Below, one piece after another: positions 44,017 through 53,302 of a DNA stretch of 64,000 bases (positions within the stretch are counted from its first letter, which is position 1; each line of letters begins with the position of its first letter). Under the pieces are notes generated by a model. It had not been told where the DNA came from and searched no databases. It saw only the letters and a list, made by a program, of their open reading frames with translations. The stretch lies in contig LNEI01000008.1 of NCBI GenBank assembly GCA_001464455.1, positions 102,970 through 166,969 of the forward strand, given 5' to 3'. The translations under genes and the position numbers were made by a program. This DNA is from Acidobacteria bacterium Ga0077534. Lineage in GTDB: Bacteria > Acidobacteriota > Blastocatellia > Pyrinomonadales > Pyrinomonadaceae.

Positions 44017-44136
44017 ATTCACTTAAGCTAAGGGGCTGCAAAACATCACCTCTGAAACGAGTAGCTGGTTCGTCAAAATGCGTTAATTGAACGCTGCGCA
44101 CCCACAGTTTTGCCAGGCTTGGTAGAATTGAAAGCG

Positions 44137-44991
44137 ATGAACACAGCAACAGTGTCGCTTAATGATTCGGTGCGTAAAAAGTTCTTGGTTTTGAGGAACA
44201 TCCTGAGACCGAAATTGGTGGAAGGATTGATCGTGGCCTTTTCGGGAGGTGTGGATAGCGCTTTTTTGACCTGGGCTGCTGAGCAGGAACGCCAGGCTTC
44301 AGGCGGGAAACTCGCCGCGCTCACGACGCATAGCGAGAGTTTTTCGCAAGCTGAGAGGGCCGATGCCAAGCGGTTCATTGAAACGCATCGCATTCGTCAC
44401 CTGTGGCGTGAGAGCAAGGAGTTGTTAAATCCCGAATATGCTATCAATGATGGCAACCGTTGCTTTCATTGCAAAACGGAGCTGTTTAACATTTGTCGTG
44501 AAGCGGCTCAAAAGCACGATTTCAAGTGGATCGCCTATGGTTACAACGCTTCGGATCGCCATGATATAAGGCCGGGACACAGGGCGGCTGTTCAAAACTC
44601 GATATTGTCGCCTCTGGCCGAGGCAGGTCTGATGAAGGATGACATTCGCAATCTGATGCATGAAAATGGCCTCGAAATGGCGGAGAAGCCGGCGAGCCCG
44701 TGTTTGAGTTCGAGGCTGATGACAGGAGTTTTTATCACACCGCGGAAGTTGAAGGACGTTGAGGATTTTGAAGCCATCCTGCGTGGAGGCGGCCTCAGGG
44801 TTTTTCGCGTGCGCCTGCACGAAGAGGGTCGAACGAAACACTTGCGACTCGAGGTGGCCCCTGACGAGATGCAACGTGCCGTGCAATTACGTGGAAAACT
44901 CGTCGGTGAGGCCCTCGCGCGTGGATATAAATGGGTGACGCTGGATCTCGCGGGTTACAGGACTGGCGGAGGTAATTTGGTCGCGAAATGA
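44137..44991 (+). CDS. larE: Nickel-pincer cofactor biosynthesis sulfurtransferase LarE
   Basis: ATP-dependent sacrificial sulfur transferase that makes the thiocarboxylates of the nickel-pincer nucleotide. 284 residues from the ATG at 44137; a TTG at 44110 is less likely. PP-loop motif FSGGVDSAFL (~36-41), GNRCFHCKTELF, and the sacrificial-type Cys189 in KPASPCLSSRL. Overlaps larB by 4 bases. Separated from hemB by 120 bp, and unrelated in pathway to the heme genes on either side. Confidence 0.92.
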   Translation: MNTATVSLNDSVRKKFLVLRNILRPKLVEGLIVAFSGGVDSAFLTWAAEQERQASGGKLAALTTHSESFSQAERADAKRFIETHRIRHLWRESKELLNPEYAINDGNRCFHCKTELFNICREAAQKHDFKWIAYGYNASDRHDIRPGHRAAVQNSILSPLAEAGLMKDDIRNLMHENGLEMAEKPASPCLSSRLMTGVFITPRKLKDVEDFEAILRGGGLRVFRVRLHEEGRTKHLRLEVAPDEMQRAVQLRGKLVGEALARGYKWVTLDLAGYRTGGGNLVAK

Positions 44992-45770
44992 TAGAAGCCG
45001 AGCTTTTTGAACTCTTGGAAAAGGTTAAACGCGAGGAGATGTCGACTGCGGAGGCTCTGGGCATTTTGCAGAACGGGCCGTTTCGCACAACGCAAGTGCC
45101 GTTCGCCGAACTTGATCACCATCGAAGCATCCGGCAGGGGATCGGCGAGGTCGTTTACGGTGAATCTAAATCGGCAGAACAGATAATTTCCATTGCCGAA
45201 CACCTCTCGCATGGCGGACAGCCTGTATTGATCACGCGTCTTGCGCCTGAAAAGATCGACGCGATCGAGCAACATTTTCCGGATGGCCGTGCGAACACGA
45301 CGGGGCGTACCTTTATCGTAAACGCGAAGTCGGCGAAAGATCGGGCGACCGGCGAACCCTTTGTTGCTGTGCTGGCTGCGGGTACGAGCGACGCTTACGC
45401 AGCCGAGGAAGCTTGCGAGGTTTGCGTAGCGATGGATACGGCGTTTGAAAAATATTATGACGTTGGCGTCGCGGGATTGCACCGGCTGCTGGATAAGCAG
45501 GAAGCGATCAAAAAAGCGTCGGCTCTGGTTGTCGTCGCCGGTATGGAAGGGGCTTTGCCCAGCGTAGTGGGCGGACTATTTGGAAAGCCGATATTTGCGG
45601 TACCGACCAGCGTGGGATACGGGGCGAGCTTTGGTGGTATCGCTGCGCTGCTGGCGATGCTCAATTCGTGTGCCGCCGGTGTCGCCGTCGTCAATATTGA
45701 CAACGGTTTTTCTGCGGGTTACGCGGCGTGCCAGGTCGTCCGCGAGGTTAAGAGAAGTTCCTATGGGTAA
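44988..45770 (+). CDS. larB: Nickel-pincer cofactor biosynthesis carboxylase LarB
   Basis: Carboxylates and hydrolyses nicotinic acid adenine dinucleotide in the first step of the nickel-pincer nucleotide pathway. 260 residues. N-terminal DHHRSIRQGIGEVVYGESKS, then the PurE-like C-terminal domain: VAVLAAGTSDAYAAEEA, YYDVGVAGLHRLL, ASALVVVAGMEGALPSVVGG, KPIFAVPTSVGYGASFGG. The 3' end overlaps larC by 8 bases. Confidence 0.93.
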   Translation: MIEAELFELLEKVKREEMSTAEALGILQNGPFRTTQVPFAELDHHRSIRQGIGEVVYGESKSAEQIISIAEHLSHGGQPVLITRLAPEKIDAIEQHFPDGRANTTGRTFIVNAKSAKDRATGEPFVAVLAAGTSDAYAAEEACEVCVAMDTAFEKYYDVGVAGLHRLLDKQEAIKKASALVVVAGMEGALPSVVGGLFGKPIFAVPTSVGYGASFGGIAALLAMLNSCAAGVAVVNIDNGFSAGYAACQVVREVKRSSYG

Positions 45771-47016
45771 AGCATTATTCTTTGAGAGCGTGGCTGGCGT
45801 GGCGGGCGATATGTTTGCCGCAGGCTTTGTCGACGCGCGGCTCGTATCGGTGGAGGATCTAAACGGCGTTGCCGGACAACTCGACCTGGAAGGTGTAACG
45901 GTTGAGGTCGAGAGCGTGATCAGGGCCACCGTAAAGGCGACACATGTCCGCGTAAAATGGCAGACCGAGAATTGGAAGAAGAACTTTGGACACGGACACC
46001 ATCATGACCAGCATCATCACGGTCATGCTCAAGAGCACGCGAGCACAAATCTCTTGCTTGGTGACGCCGCCGCTCAGCATTGGCACACGCATTATACGGA
46101 CATCGACGCTTTGATCGAGAGATCTTCGCTGGATGCGGAGACAAAAGAAATGTCCCGGCGGATTTTTCGCCTGCTCGCTGAGGCCGAAGCCGGGGCCCAC
46201 GGGATCGACGTGGAAAAGGTTGCGTTTCACGAGGTTGGGACGATCGATTCGATCCTCGACGTGGTGATGGCAGCTTATTGTGTCAGTAAAACCGGTGCTG
46301 ATCATATCTTTGCAACGCCGATAAAAACAGGACGTGGAATGGTAAAGATGCAGCACGGCACGCATCCAATACCGCCGCCGGCCAGTATGCGGATGCTGGT
46401 CGGTTTGCCCTTTACGCAAACGCCCGCCGCGATAACACGCGAAAATGTTGAGCTCTCGACGCCCACCGGCATCGCGATCCTGAAAGCGCTCGCGCCGCAA
46501 TTCACGGACGAACTGCCGTCCGGCACTCTTCTAAACCAAGGCATGGGTGCCGGGACGATGGATCTGGGGAACTATCCGAACGTCTTTCGCGTCTCGCTGA
46601 TCGAGACCGGGTCCGTACCGAATGATCTTCCCTACGAGACGGATGGCGTCGTGGAGATCGTATGCAATATCGATGACGACACAGCCGAACATCTTGCCTG
46701 GATGACCGAAAAGCTTATGGAAAGAGGTGCTCTCGATGTTTGGCAAACTCCCAGCACTGGGAAAAAGGGGCGTGTGCTGATTTGTCTGTCTGTTTTGGCG
46801 GACGAGGGCTCATGGATGGAATTTGCCGACTGGATCCTGAGAAACGGTACGACGTTTGGCGTTAGATACCGCAAATGGGACCGGCTGAAACTGGCGCGAA
46901 CATTCGAGATGCGTGATACTACACAAGGCCCCGTGCAGTACAAGGTAGGACGGACGACCGGGGGTGAAGAATTGAAAGAAAAGGTAGAGTATAAAGATTT
47001 GGTGAATAGGTGGTGA
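45763..47016 (+). CDS. larC: Nickel-pincer cofactor nickel insertase LarC (single frame)
   Basis: CTP-dependent cyclometallase that inserts nickel into the pincer nucleotide. 417 residues from the ATG at 45763. FESVAGVAGDMFAAGFVDAR at the N-terminus, a His-rich stretch HGHHHDQHHHGHAQEH (~78-93) suited to nickel binding, AFHEVGTIDSILDVV, TPIKTGRGMVKMQHGTHPIP, and a C-terminal VCNIDDDTAEHLAWMTEKLM. In lactobacilli larC is split by a programmed frameshift; here it is one continuous frame. No larA is in the window. Confidence 0.93.
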   Translation: MGKALFFESVAGVAGDMFAAGFVDARLVSVEDLNGVAGQLDLEGVTVEVESVIRATVKATHVRVKWQTENWKKNFGHGHHHDQHHHGHAQEHASTNLLLGDAAAQHWHTHYTDIDALIERSSLDAETKEMSRRIFRLLAEAEAGAHGIDVEKVAFHEVGTIDSILDVVMAAYCVSKTGADHIFATPIKTGRGMVKMQHGTHPIPPPASMRMLVGLPFTQTPAAITRENVELSTPTGIAILKALAPQFTDELPSGTLLNQGMGAGTMDLGNYPNVFRVSLIETGSVPNDLPYETDGVVEIVCNIDDDTAEHLAWMTEKLMERGALDVWQTPSTGKKGRVLICLSVLADEGSWMEFADWILRNGTTFGVRYRKWDRLKLARTFEMRDTTQGPVQYKVGRTTGGEELKEKVEYKDLVNRW

Positions 47017-47262
47017 CCAAGTTCATGTATCGACCAGACGACCGTTATGCAGTCCTCGGTGACATGGACTAGAGATATCTATCGATGACGCGTAGATCGA
47101 CCGCAACGTCGGGTCGTAACGCGTCGGACACTGCTCCGGGTTTCCGCGAGGGGGGCCGAGATGCCACCATTCGGACACCGGAGAACATACCAGATGAATT
47201 CAGTCAACAATGACGAAACAACCCCCGAAATTGCCTTCGATATTCAAGCCGCCTCTTTAGAA

Positions 47263-47321
47263 CGGGCCGGTGACACCGTTATAATCACATATTTGCAAAG
47301 GAAGCCGCTCGGATTTTGTAA
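47263..47321 (+). pseudogene. decayed duplicate of the hemB 3' end
   Basis: ATAATCACATATT-TGCAAA and GAAGCCGCTCGGATTTTGTAA match hemB 43957-44016 (ATAATCACATATTTTGCAAA, GAAGCCGCTCGAATTTTATGA) at roughly 80% with a one-base deletion. The preceding 47017-47262 carries no gene I can support. Marks the right border of the lar insertion. Confidence 0.8.
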
Positions 47322-47338
47322 GTAATGCTTGTATTTTA

Positions 47339-48619
47339 ATGAACACCACGAAAAGCAGCCAATTGTTCGCCGAAGCACAACAGCATATGCCGGGCGGTGT
47401 GAATTCACCGGTACGAGCCTTTAAATCGGTCGGCCGCGATCCGCTGTACATCGCTAAAGCCAAAGGTTCGAAAATATATGACGTCGATGGCAACGAGTTT
47501 ATCGACTATATCGGGTCATGGGGGCCAATGATACTTGGCCACGCTCATCCACGGGTTATTCAGGCGGTTAAGCGAACCGCCGAGTATGGCACAAGCTTCG
47601 GTGCGTGCTGCGAACAAGAGTTGGAACTTGCAAGGCTGATCAAGAAATTCGTGCCATCTATCGAGATCGTCCGGATGGTGAATTCAGGCACCGAAGCGAC
47701 CATGAGTGCGATGCGGCTTGCACGGGCCTATACCGGGCGGGACAAGATCATCAAATTCGAAGGCTGCTATCACGGGCATGGCGACTCGTTTTTAATCAAG
47801 GCGGGCTCAGGCGTGGCAACACTTGGATTACCAGATAGTCCGGGCGTTACAAAGTCAACCGCCAAAGACACGCTCACGGCACGATTTAACAACATTGAAT
47901 CTGTAGTTCGGCTGATCGAGGAAAATCGAGGGCAAATCGCCGCTCTTTTTATCGAGCCAGTCGCCGGCAACATGGGATGCGTTCCTGGAGATAAGTCATT
48001 TCTTGCCGAACTACGAAATATTTGCGACAGCGATGGTATCCTGCTAGTTTTTGACGAGGTAATGACCGGTTTTCGGCTAGCACGCGGCGGGGCTCAAGAA
48101 ATCTTAGGAATAACGCCCGATTTGACGACTTTCGGCAAAGTGATCGGTGGCGGCCTGCCCGTCGGTGCATATGGCGGACGCGCGGAAATAATGAAGATGA
48201 TAGCACCCGCGGGACCTGTGTATCAGGCGGGAACGCTGTCGGGAAATCCGCTCGCTATGGCTGCTGGGCTGGAAACGCTTCGTGTCATCGACGAAGATTC
48301 GGGGTTTTACTCAAAGCTGGAATCCGCCTCTGCTCAGCTTGCCGACGGGCTATCGGCGGCGATCTCCGAGAAGAAACTTAACTACACTATCAATCGCGTT
48401 GGTTCAATGCTCACTGTTTTCTTTACGGATATCACGGTCACGGATTTTGACACAGCGAAGCGATCAGATACACAAACATTTGCTAAAGTTTATTGTGAAA
48501 TGCTTGCGAATGGCGTTTATCTACCCCCGTCACAGTACGAATCGATGTTCGTCTCAGCAGCTCATTCTCAGGACGACATTGACGATACGGTTCGCGCCTT
48601 TTCCGAGGCCTTCGTTTAG
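47339..48619 (+). CDS. hemL: Glutamate-1-semialdehyde 2,1-aminomutase
   Basis: PLP enzyme converting glutamate-1-semialdehyde to ALA, acting directly after HemA. 426 residues. [74 protein letters not shown] and the PLP lysine K267 in [17 protein letters not shown] are present. Completes the route from glutamyl-tRNA to heme within the window. Confidence 0.96.
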   Translation: MNTTKSSQLFAEAQQHMPGGVNSPVRAFKSVGRDPLYIAKAKGSKIYDVDGNEFIDYIGSWGPMILGHAHPRVIQAVKRTAEYGTSFGACCEQELELARLIKKFVPSIEIVRMVNSGTEATMSAMRLARAYTGRDKIIKFEGCYHGHGDSFLIKAGSGVATLGLPDSPGVTKSTAKDTLTARFNNIESVVRLIEENRGQIAALFIEPVAGNMGCVPGDKSFLAELRNICDSDGILLVFDEVMTGFRLARGGAQEILGITPDLTTFGKVIGGGLPVGAYGGRAEIMKMIAPAGPVYQAGTLSGNPLAMAAGLETLRVIDEDSGFYSKLESASAQLADGLSAAISEKKLNYTINRVGSMLTVFFTDITVTDFDTAKRSDTQTFAKVYCEMLANGVYLPPSQYESMFVSAAHSQDDIDDTVRAFSEAFV

Positions 48620-48796
48620 CCGGTTATTCCTCTTCTAAACGATAGTGTATTCCAATTTTTCAGCTAGTCACCTCCCCTTCAAGGTTCTATGATTCGGCGA
48701 CGAAACGGCTCGCCGAAAAGGTCAAGCTTGGTAACACGAATACGAAGGAAGATCATACCCGCCGTGAAACGATCGCAGCTGCCGAACTTCGGTAGG

Positions 48797-48934
48797 TCAA
48801 GCGATCACGGTGTTCTGAACACTTGCAGAGTTCCCTGACGAGACGGTACCGAGTCGTTTCGAAGCTTGTCCGGATTCGATCATTGAAATAAGGAGGAAAG
48901 CCGCGGCCGCTCCTAAAAACATCTTCATCTTCAT
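48797..48934 (-). CDS. small exported peptide, 45 residues
   Basis: ATG at 48934 with AGGAAA upstream. The product starts MKMKMFLGAAAAFLLISMIE, a good signal peptide, and leaves a ~22-residue mature part rich in Ser and Asn. It begins 24 nt after the TonB-receptor stop, so it may be co-transcribed. It may be a genuine small secreted peptide or the stub of a longer exported protein. The rest of 48620-48958 holds nothing I can name. Confidence 0.4.
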   Translation of the reverse strand: MKMKMFLGAAAAFLLISMIESGQASKRLGTVSSGNSASVQNTVIA

Positions 48935-48958
48935 ATTTGTTTCCTACTTTCCTCGCCC

Positions 48959-51358
48959 CTAGAACCTTATGTGAACACCTGACTGAACAAGCCGCGAAGT
49001 GGACGGGAGAATACCGCGGCTGCGATCGATAATGAAGGTACGATCAAACAAGTTCTTGGCGGTAACAAAGAATGTTGTCTTCCAACGCTCGATCCGATAA
49101 TTAGCCGTCGCGTTCCAGTAGGTCTGTGAAGAGAGTGCTCCACGCTGTCCGTTCGCTATGGAATTGACCGTACTGAGATCATCGCCAAACTGGCGGCCTA
49201 CGTACACGTTCTCGATAAATGCATCGAACCCGTCGGCGTGCGAATATCCGAGGCTCGTTGTACCCGTAGTTTCCGGAACGTAAGGCAGTCGCTTCCCCGT
49301 TATTGAGATCGACGGAGTAACAGAACTGAACCGCACGCCTCGAAACTCAGCGGTCGGTAGCCAAGTGTAAGCAGTTCGCAGGTAGAAGTTATGCCGCGAC
49401 TCGAATACAACGCCGGAGTCTAACTGTCCCGAAAACTCCAACCCCTCCTGCAGAGTTTTGCCTCCATTCGTAAGGGTTGCACCTACGCCGCCCGCGAGAC
49501 TGGCCGCCACGATCTGGTTTTCGTAATCGAGCCGGAAATAGGTTCCCTCAATTCGCAGGCCCTTGAAAGGATTGGTGCGAATACCGGCTTCGTAGTTCCA
49601 GCTCAATTCGGAATCGAGTTCGACCACTCCGCCCGAGTTCGAGATGATATCCTCCGCTCTCGGCGGAGAAAATCCTCGATGGATGCCTGCAAAAAGAGTA
49701 GTTTTCGGAAGGCCGGAATACGCAACGCCAATGCCGGGTATTACCTCGCTGACAGTTGTATTTCCGATAGCGATCGGCGAGGCGAGCAAATTCGTCCGCT
49801 CAATATTTATACGCTCGAAACGCACGCCGGGCGTTATCGCAAGATCACCGAATATGAAACGGTTCTGCACGAACGCTGAATATGCATCATTACGGCGTTC
49901 ATTGATCTCGCTGGCAACTCCGGACCGGCTATTCGGAAGGTTGCCGTTTTCCTGACGACGTTTCTGCACTTCCCAATGGCCGCGAACACCAGCGTGCAAT
50001 TCACCTCGGAAGAGCGTTCCTGCATCGTAGCTGAAAGTGAACTTCGGCTCAACACCGTATGTCTCATACTTTCGTAGCCTGCCCTCGTTCCCGCATGTCG
50101 TGTTCAGATCGGCCATGCTCAGACAGTCCGGATCAACGTTCAATCGATTCGGACGCTGCCCGGAGTTCGAAGATTGTCGCCACCAGTGCCGAGTAAATTT
50201 ATTCGCGTAAAAATTTGTGTTAACAACCGCATTCGGCGAGAGAACGCCCGCATGCGACGCCGAGAATCCATAACGGTCGCCATAGAAAAAATCGTTCTCA
50301 AACGCGTTCGCCCGTGGATTGGCAGCGTACTCAGCGGTCGTCAGACCCGAATATGTGACGTTTGAATCTTCCCCGTAATAACTAAACTTCAACGTCAGAG
50401 CATTGCTGTAATTAAGGTTCTGAACAACTTTCGTCGAGATGTCGTTCAGTTTTGAATTTATATTCTCTCGAGCCCCATCACCTTGCTTTCGCGAGTAATT
50501 GGCAAAGATGCCTGTCTTGTTGATCGTTCCGCTTCCGCTGAAACTCCCGTTGAAAAATGCCCGGTTTCCGCCGCTTAACCGCACGGCAAAAGATGGTTTT
50601 TCGGTTGGATTCGGCGTAATGTAATTCACCAGACCGGCTATCGTCTGCGGTCCGAACGCGATCTGCCCTGAACCTTTTAGTACTTCGATCGACTCGTATC
50701 GCTCGATCGGTGGGTGGTAATAGGATGCATTGTCACCATACGGCGCATATGCCAGCGGAACGCCATCTTCGAGCAGCAGCACCTTCGTCGAACGAGTAGG
50801 GTTCGTGCCTCGAATGCCGATGTTTGGCCGCAATCCAAATCCCTCCTCCTCGCGTACGTTGACGCCCGAAACTTTTCGCAGAGCCTCGGAAACAGTGAAG
50901 ATACGGCTGTTTTGTAGCGTCTGGGCGTCCACCCGCTCGATCGATCCCGGAACTTCCGACAGACTTGCGTCAGTGCCGGCCATCAGGTTTGCAGTCACCG
51001 CAACCTCCGCCGCTAGCGGTTGCGGAACCAAGGTGACCTCCACCGACGTTCGATCCGGATACGTAAACCGTTCCCGCTGGACCGCAAACGATCTGTTGAA
51101 AACTGATAATTCGTACTCACCAAGGGGGACATTCTTAAACGAATAATTTCCATCAGGACCCGCAGCGACTTCTTGCTGATAGCGAACTGTAAGGCCTTTT
51201 AGGATAACCCTAGCTCCGGACACGGCAGCTCCATTGCCATCTGCGACCCGCCCCCCTAGCTCCGACTTTGATTGACCAGTAACGGTTCCCAGCATCGAAA
51301 CAAAAATCAAAAGAATTGTGTTAATTCGAAAAGTTCTAGTAAACATGAACCTGCTCAT
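48959..51358 (-). CDS. TonB-dependent outer-membrane receptor (FecA-like)
   Basis: 799 residues. Signal peptide at ~10-29 (INTILLIFVSMLGTVTG). Carboxypeptidase-regulatory-like domain at ~32-110 (GRVADGNGAAVSGARVILKG, DGNYSFKNVPLGEYELSV). Plug domain with VSEALRKVSGVNVREEEGFG, LRPNIGIRGTNPTRSTKVLL, LEDGVPLAYAPYGDNASYYH, and a 22-stranded type barrel ending in a terminal aromatic (SGVHIRF). The plug pattern is that of iron(III)-dicitrate-type receptors. A Fur-like palindrome lies just upstream, supporting an iron role. No TonB box is obvious. Paralogue of the receptor at 54369-56786. Confidence 0.9.
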   Translation of the reverse strand: MSRFMFTRTFRINTILLIFVSMLGTVTGQSKSELGGRVADGNGAAVSGARVILKGLTVRYQQEVAAGPDGNYSFKNVPLGEYELSVFNRSFAVQRERFTYPDRTSVEVTLVPQPLAAEVAVTANLMAGTDASLSEVPGSIERVDAQTLQNSRIFTVSEALRKVSGVNVREEEGFGLRPNIGIRGTNPTRSTKVLLLEDGVPLAYAPYGDNASYYHPPIERYESIEVLKGSGQIAFGPQTIAGLVNYITPNPTEKPSFAVRLSGGNRAFFNGSFSGSGTINKTGIFANYSRKQGDGARENINSKLNDISTKVVQNLNYSNALTLKFSYYGEDSNVTYSGLTTAEYAANPRANAFENDFFYGDRYGFSASHAGVLSPNAVVNTNFYANKFTRHWWRQSSNSGQRPNRLNVDPDCLSMADLNTTCGNEGRLRKYETYGVEPKFTFSYDAGTLFRGELHAGVRGHWEVQKRRQENGNLPNSRSGVASEINERRNDAYSAFVQNRFIFGDLAITPGVRFERINIERTNLLASPIAIGNTTVSEVIPGIGVAYSGLPKTTLFAGIHRGFSPPRAEDIISNSGGVVELDSELSWNYEAGIRTNPFKGLRIEGTYFRLDYENQIVAASLAGGVGATLTNGGKTLQEGLEFSGQLDSGVVFESRHNFYLRTAYTWLPTAEFRGVRFSSVTPSISITGKRLPYVPETTGTTSLGYSHADGFDAFIENVYVGRQFGDDLSTVNSIANGQRGALSSQTYWNATANYRIERWKTTFFVTAKNLFDRTFIIDRSRGILPSTSRLVQSGVHIRF

Positions 51359-51382
51359 CCTATCAACTATCGGAATATCTTA

Positions 51383-51404
51383 TTGAAATCGATTATCAAT
51401 TTCA
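51383..51404 (-). promoter_or_regulatory. Fur-like palindrome upstream of the first TonB receptor
   Basis: TTGAAATCGATTATCAATTT is a near-palindrome of the Fur 7-1-7 type, 25 bp before the start codon. The same sequence with one change lies before the other receptor at 56831. Confidence 0.6.
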
Positions 51405-51550
51405 GAAGCAATATTCTTTCGCATACATCCATTCTTGTCAAGAGGACCAAATCGATGGCCGGTGAATGCGGCTTGTCGTTTTTTTTCCAAACAATTGTCA
51501 GCGCTCGTTGCTAAACTGTTGTTCAAATAGTCGAACCCAAGATACAAGTC

Positions 51551-51763
51551 TTACGGCCGCCGAATGACTATGGATTTGAATATGTAAGGGACGAATTGGC
51601 TCGAGATACCCGCAAAGCCCAGCACTAGAGCTATCAAAAGCGTAGCCAAGTTGGTGGGCGTGCTTATCTGAGTTTGGCTATCGATCGCGTCGGAGCGAAA
51701 GACAAACGACCTGTTAATTCGCTGCCGAGTTCTGAATCTGCGCATTGCGACATTTCTGATCAC
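51551..51763 (-). CDS. small membrane protein of unknown function, possibly a fragment
   Basis: 70 residues, GTG start 6 nt after the integrase stop. Basic N-terminus and one membrane segment (LATLLIALVLGFAGISSQFV). The spacing suggests translational coupling with the integrase. I recognise no family. Confidence 0.3.
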   Translation of the reverse strand: MIRNVAMRRFRTRQRINRSFVFRSDAIDSQTQISTPTNLATLLIALVLGFAGISSQFVPYIFKSIVIRRP

Positions 51764-51769
51764 TGAATG

Positions 51770-52879
51770 TTAATTTTCACCATCAGACATGTCCTCACTG
51801 CCTTCGTCTCCGAAGGTTTGCTCGTCCAGACGTTTAACCGCCTCCAACAAGAGTTTCTCATCCGTCTGCGCGTAGACCGTTGTAATGCTCATGTCAGAGT
51901 GGGCGAATAGGTTCTGCACAATGAGAGGATTCGTGTTTCTTCGGATCAGCTCGCTCGCAAAGTAGCTTCTAAGATCATGGAAATGGAAGTTTTCTTCCCT
52001 TGTCCCGTCGCGTTTGTTAATTCCTGCATTTCTGAGTGCAGTTTGCCAACGCTTACGAAAATCTTTCACTGGGAACGGCAACTGGTCGTCCTCGATCATT
52101 GCTTTTAGGGTCTTGGTCGCGGTGGCGTTAAGTGGAACTAAACGCGGCGGCCTGCCCTTCGATCCGATCACAAAAACATGTTCGTTCTCAAAATCGATTA
52201 CGTCCTCGGTGATTGCTACGAGTTGACCGCGACGTAACGGAAGATTAACGGCGAGGACTATCAATCTGTAAAGCAGAGTGTCCTTCTCCAGTTCCGTCCA
52301 TAGCGCTTCCTTTTGTTTCGCGGATAGCAGCCGCCTTCGAGGGGGCGGTTCCGGAAGAGCCTTTACATATTGCATCGGGTTCCGTTCCAGAATCCCCTCT
52401 TCACAGGCAAGGCTGAATATCTTCGACAACGTGGACATAATGCGATTGATCGATGCTGGTGAAAGTGCACTTTCTTTCTTTCGCTTGTTTTGGCGTGTCT
52501 GAAGTTTTGTCCGGCAGTTCCGACAGTCCTGAGGACTGATGCTGGATAAGGTCTGCTTCTTGAAGTACCCGAGCAGAAGCCTTACGTAGAGTTCTTTCGC
52601 TCCTTTGTTCACGTTGTTCTGCTGAACATACGGCCGGTACTTTTGTTCGATGAAGGATGCCAGTGTGGTCGTCGTGTCCGTAACATTGTAGCTATGATCG
52701 AAGGAAGCCTTGATGATCTGCCTCTCAGCCAACTCGGCTTCTTGTTTCGTCTTCGCTTCCGGCACACTCTGATGAATGACCTTCCCTTTCAACCGTTTAT
52801 AAATCCACCAGCGCGCCTTTGAGTAGTCGGGATTTGAGGATGAGACTCGCTTTCCGTTGTATCGTTTATAGACAGACAT
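51770..52879 (-). CDS. Tyrosine recombinase / integrase
   Basis: 369 residues. An N-terminal arm-binding-like region and an SAM-like core-binding domain (~65-165: LASFIEQKYRPYVQ, LSPASINRIMSTLSKIFSLA) are followed by the catalytic domain with Arg216 (VNLPLRRGQL), His301-x-x-Arg304 (FHFHDLRSYFASEL), His327 (NLFAHSDMSITT) and the nucleophile Tyr336 (TVYAQT). All catalytic residues are present, so it may be active. It lies 375 bp from a tRNA-Pro 3' half (copy 4), the usual arrangement of an integrase next to its tRNA attachment site. The start ATG is preceded by CTAAGAAT, no strong ribosome site. Confidence 0.9.
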   Translation of the reverse strand: MSVYKRYNGKRVSSSNPDYSKARWWIYKRLKGKVIHQSVPEAKTKQEAELAERQIIKASFDHSYNVTDTTTTLASFIEQKYRPYVQQNNVNKGAKELYVRLLLGYFKKQTLSSISPQDCRNCRTKLQTRQNKRKKESALSPASINRIMSTLSKIFSLACEEGILERNPMQYVKALPEPPPRRRLLSAKQKEALWTELEKDTLLYRLIVLAVNLPLRRGQLVAITEDVIDFENEHVFVIGSKGRPPRLVPLNATATKTLKAMIEDDQLPFPVKDFRKRWQTALRNAGINKRDGTREENFHFHDLRSYFASELIRRNTNPLIVQNLFAHSDMSITTVYAQTDEKLLLEAVKRLDEQTFGDEGSEDMSDGEN

Positions 52880-52944
52880 ATTCTTAGCGAAATAATTTGC
52901 GTTAGATCAGTGGCTCGAGGCGTCAGAAACCAAGAGACATTTAA

Positions 52945-53302
52945 GTAGCCTTTCGCAAATTCTATTCCGCTGATTGTAAGCCGCTTGTTTACTCGGGAAT
53001 CGGTGGTAAAAAGTGATTTTGGAACGCTGAAGAACCGTTTTGGTTCGTCTCTTCACCGCAGTGGCGTGTCTGTTCACCAAAATGACTCCAACTTTGACGT
53101 GCAGAAAGTTGGTTGCAAAATGGAGGCGCTTTTTCTGAGGGGTGCAGAGTCGTAAATGTGGCAATGACGAGGCTTAGCAACCCCGCCCTCTCGTAGCTGT
53201 GGGGAGACCACGAAAAAAGGGCTTTCGAATTTCTTCGAAAGCCCCATGTTTATTGGTCGGGACGGCGAGATTTGAACTCACGAGCTCTCGCACCCCAAGC
53301 GA
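52945..53302. repeat. tRNA-Pro-half repeat, copy 4, next to the integrase
   Basis: Shares the long left extension of copy 2 (CCGCTGATTGTAAGCCGCTT, GGAACGCTGAAG, GTTGGTTGCAAAATGGAGGC) and the hairpin plus tRNA half of all copies. To the right of the anticodon loop it diverges from copies 1-3 but keeps four more tRNA-stem bases. This suggests the opposite type of junction from the other three copies. Confidence 0.8.
53254..53298 (-). pseudogene. tRNA-Pro 3'-half fragment (loop TTGGGGT)
   Basis: T-arm, acceptor strand and CCA as in copy 1. Upstream bases TCGC restore four of five anticodon-stem pairs, after which homology to a tRNA is lost, so no functional tRNA is encoded. Confidence 0.75.

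Noticed and set aside
28226..53254. Whole 25-kb block between repeat copies 3 and 4 as one mobile island
   Set aside because: It contains the full heme pathway, which is core metabolism, and a sigma-54 circuit. Integrase and repeat alone do not show that this block moved as a unit.
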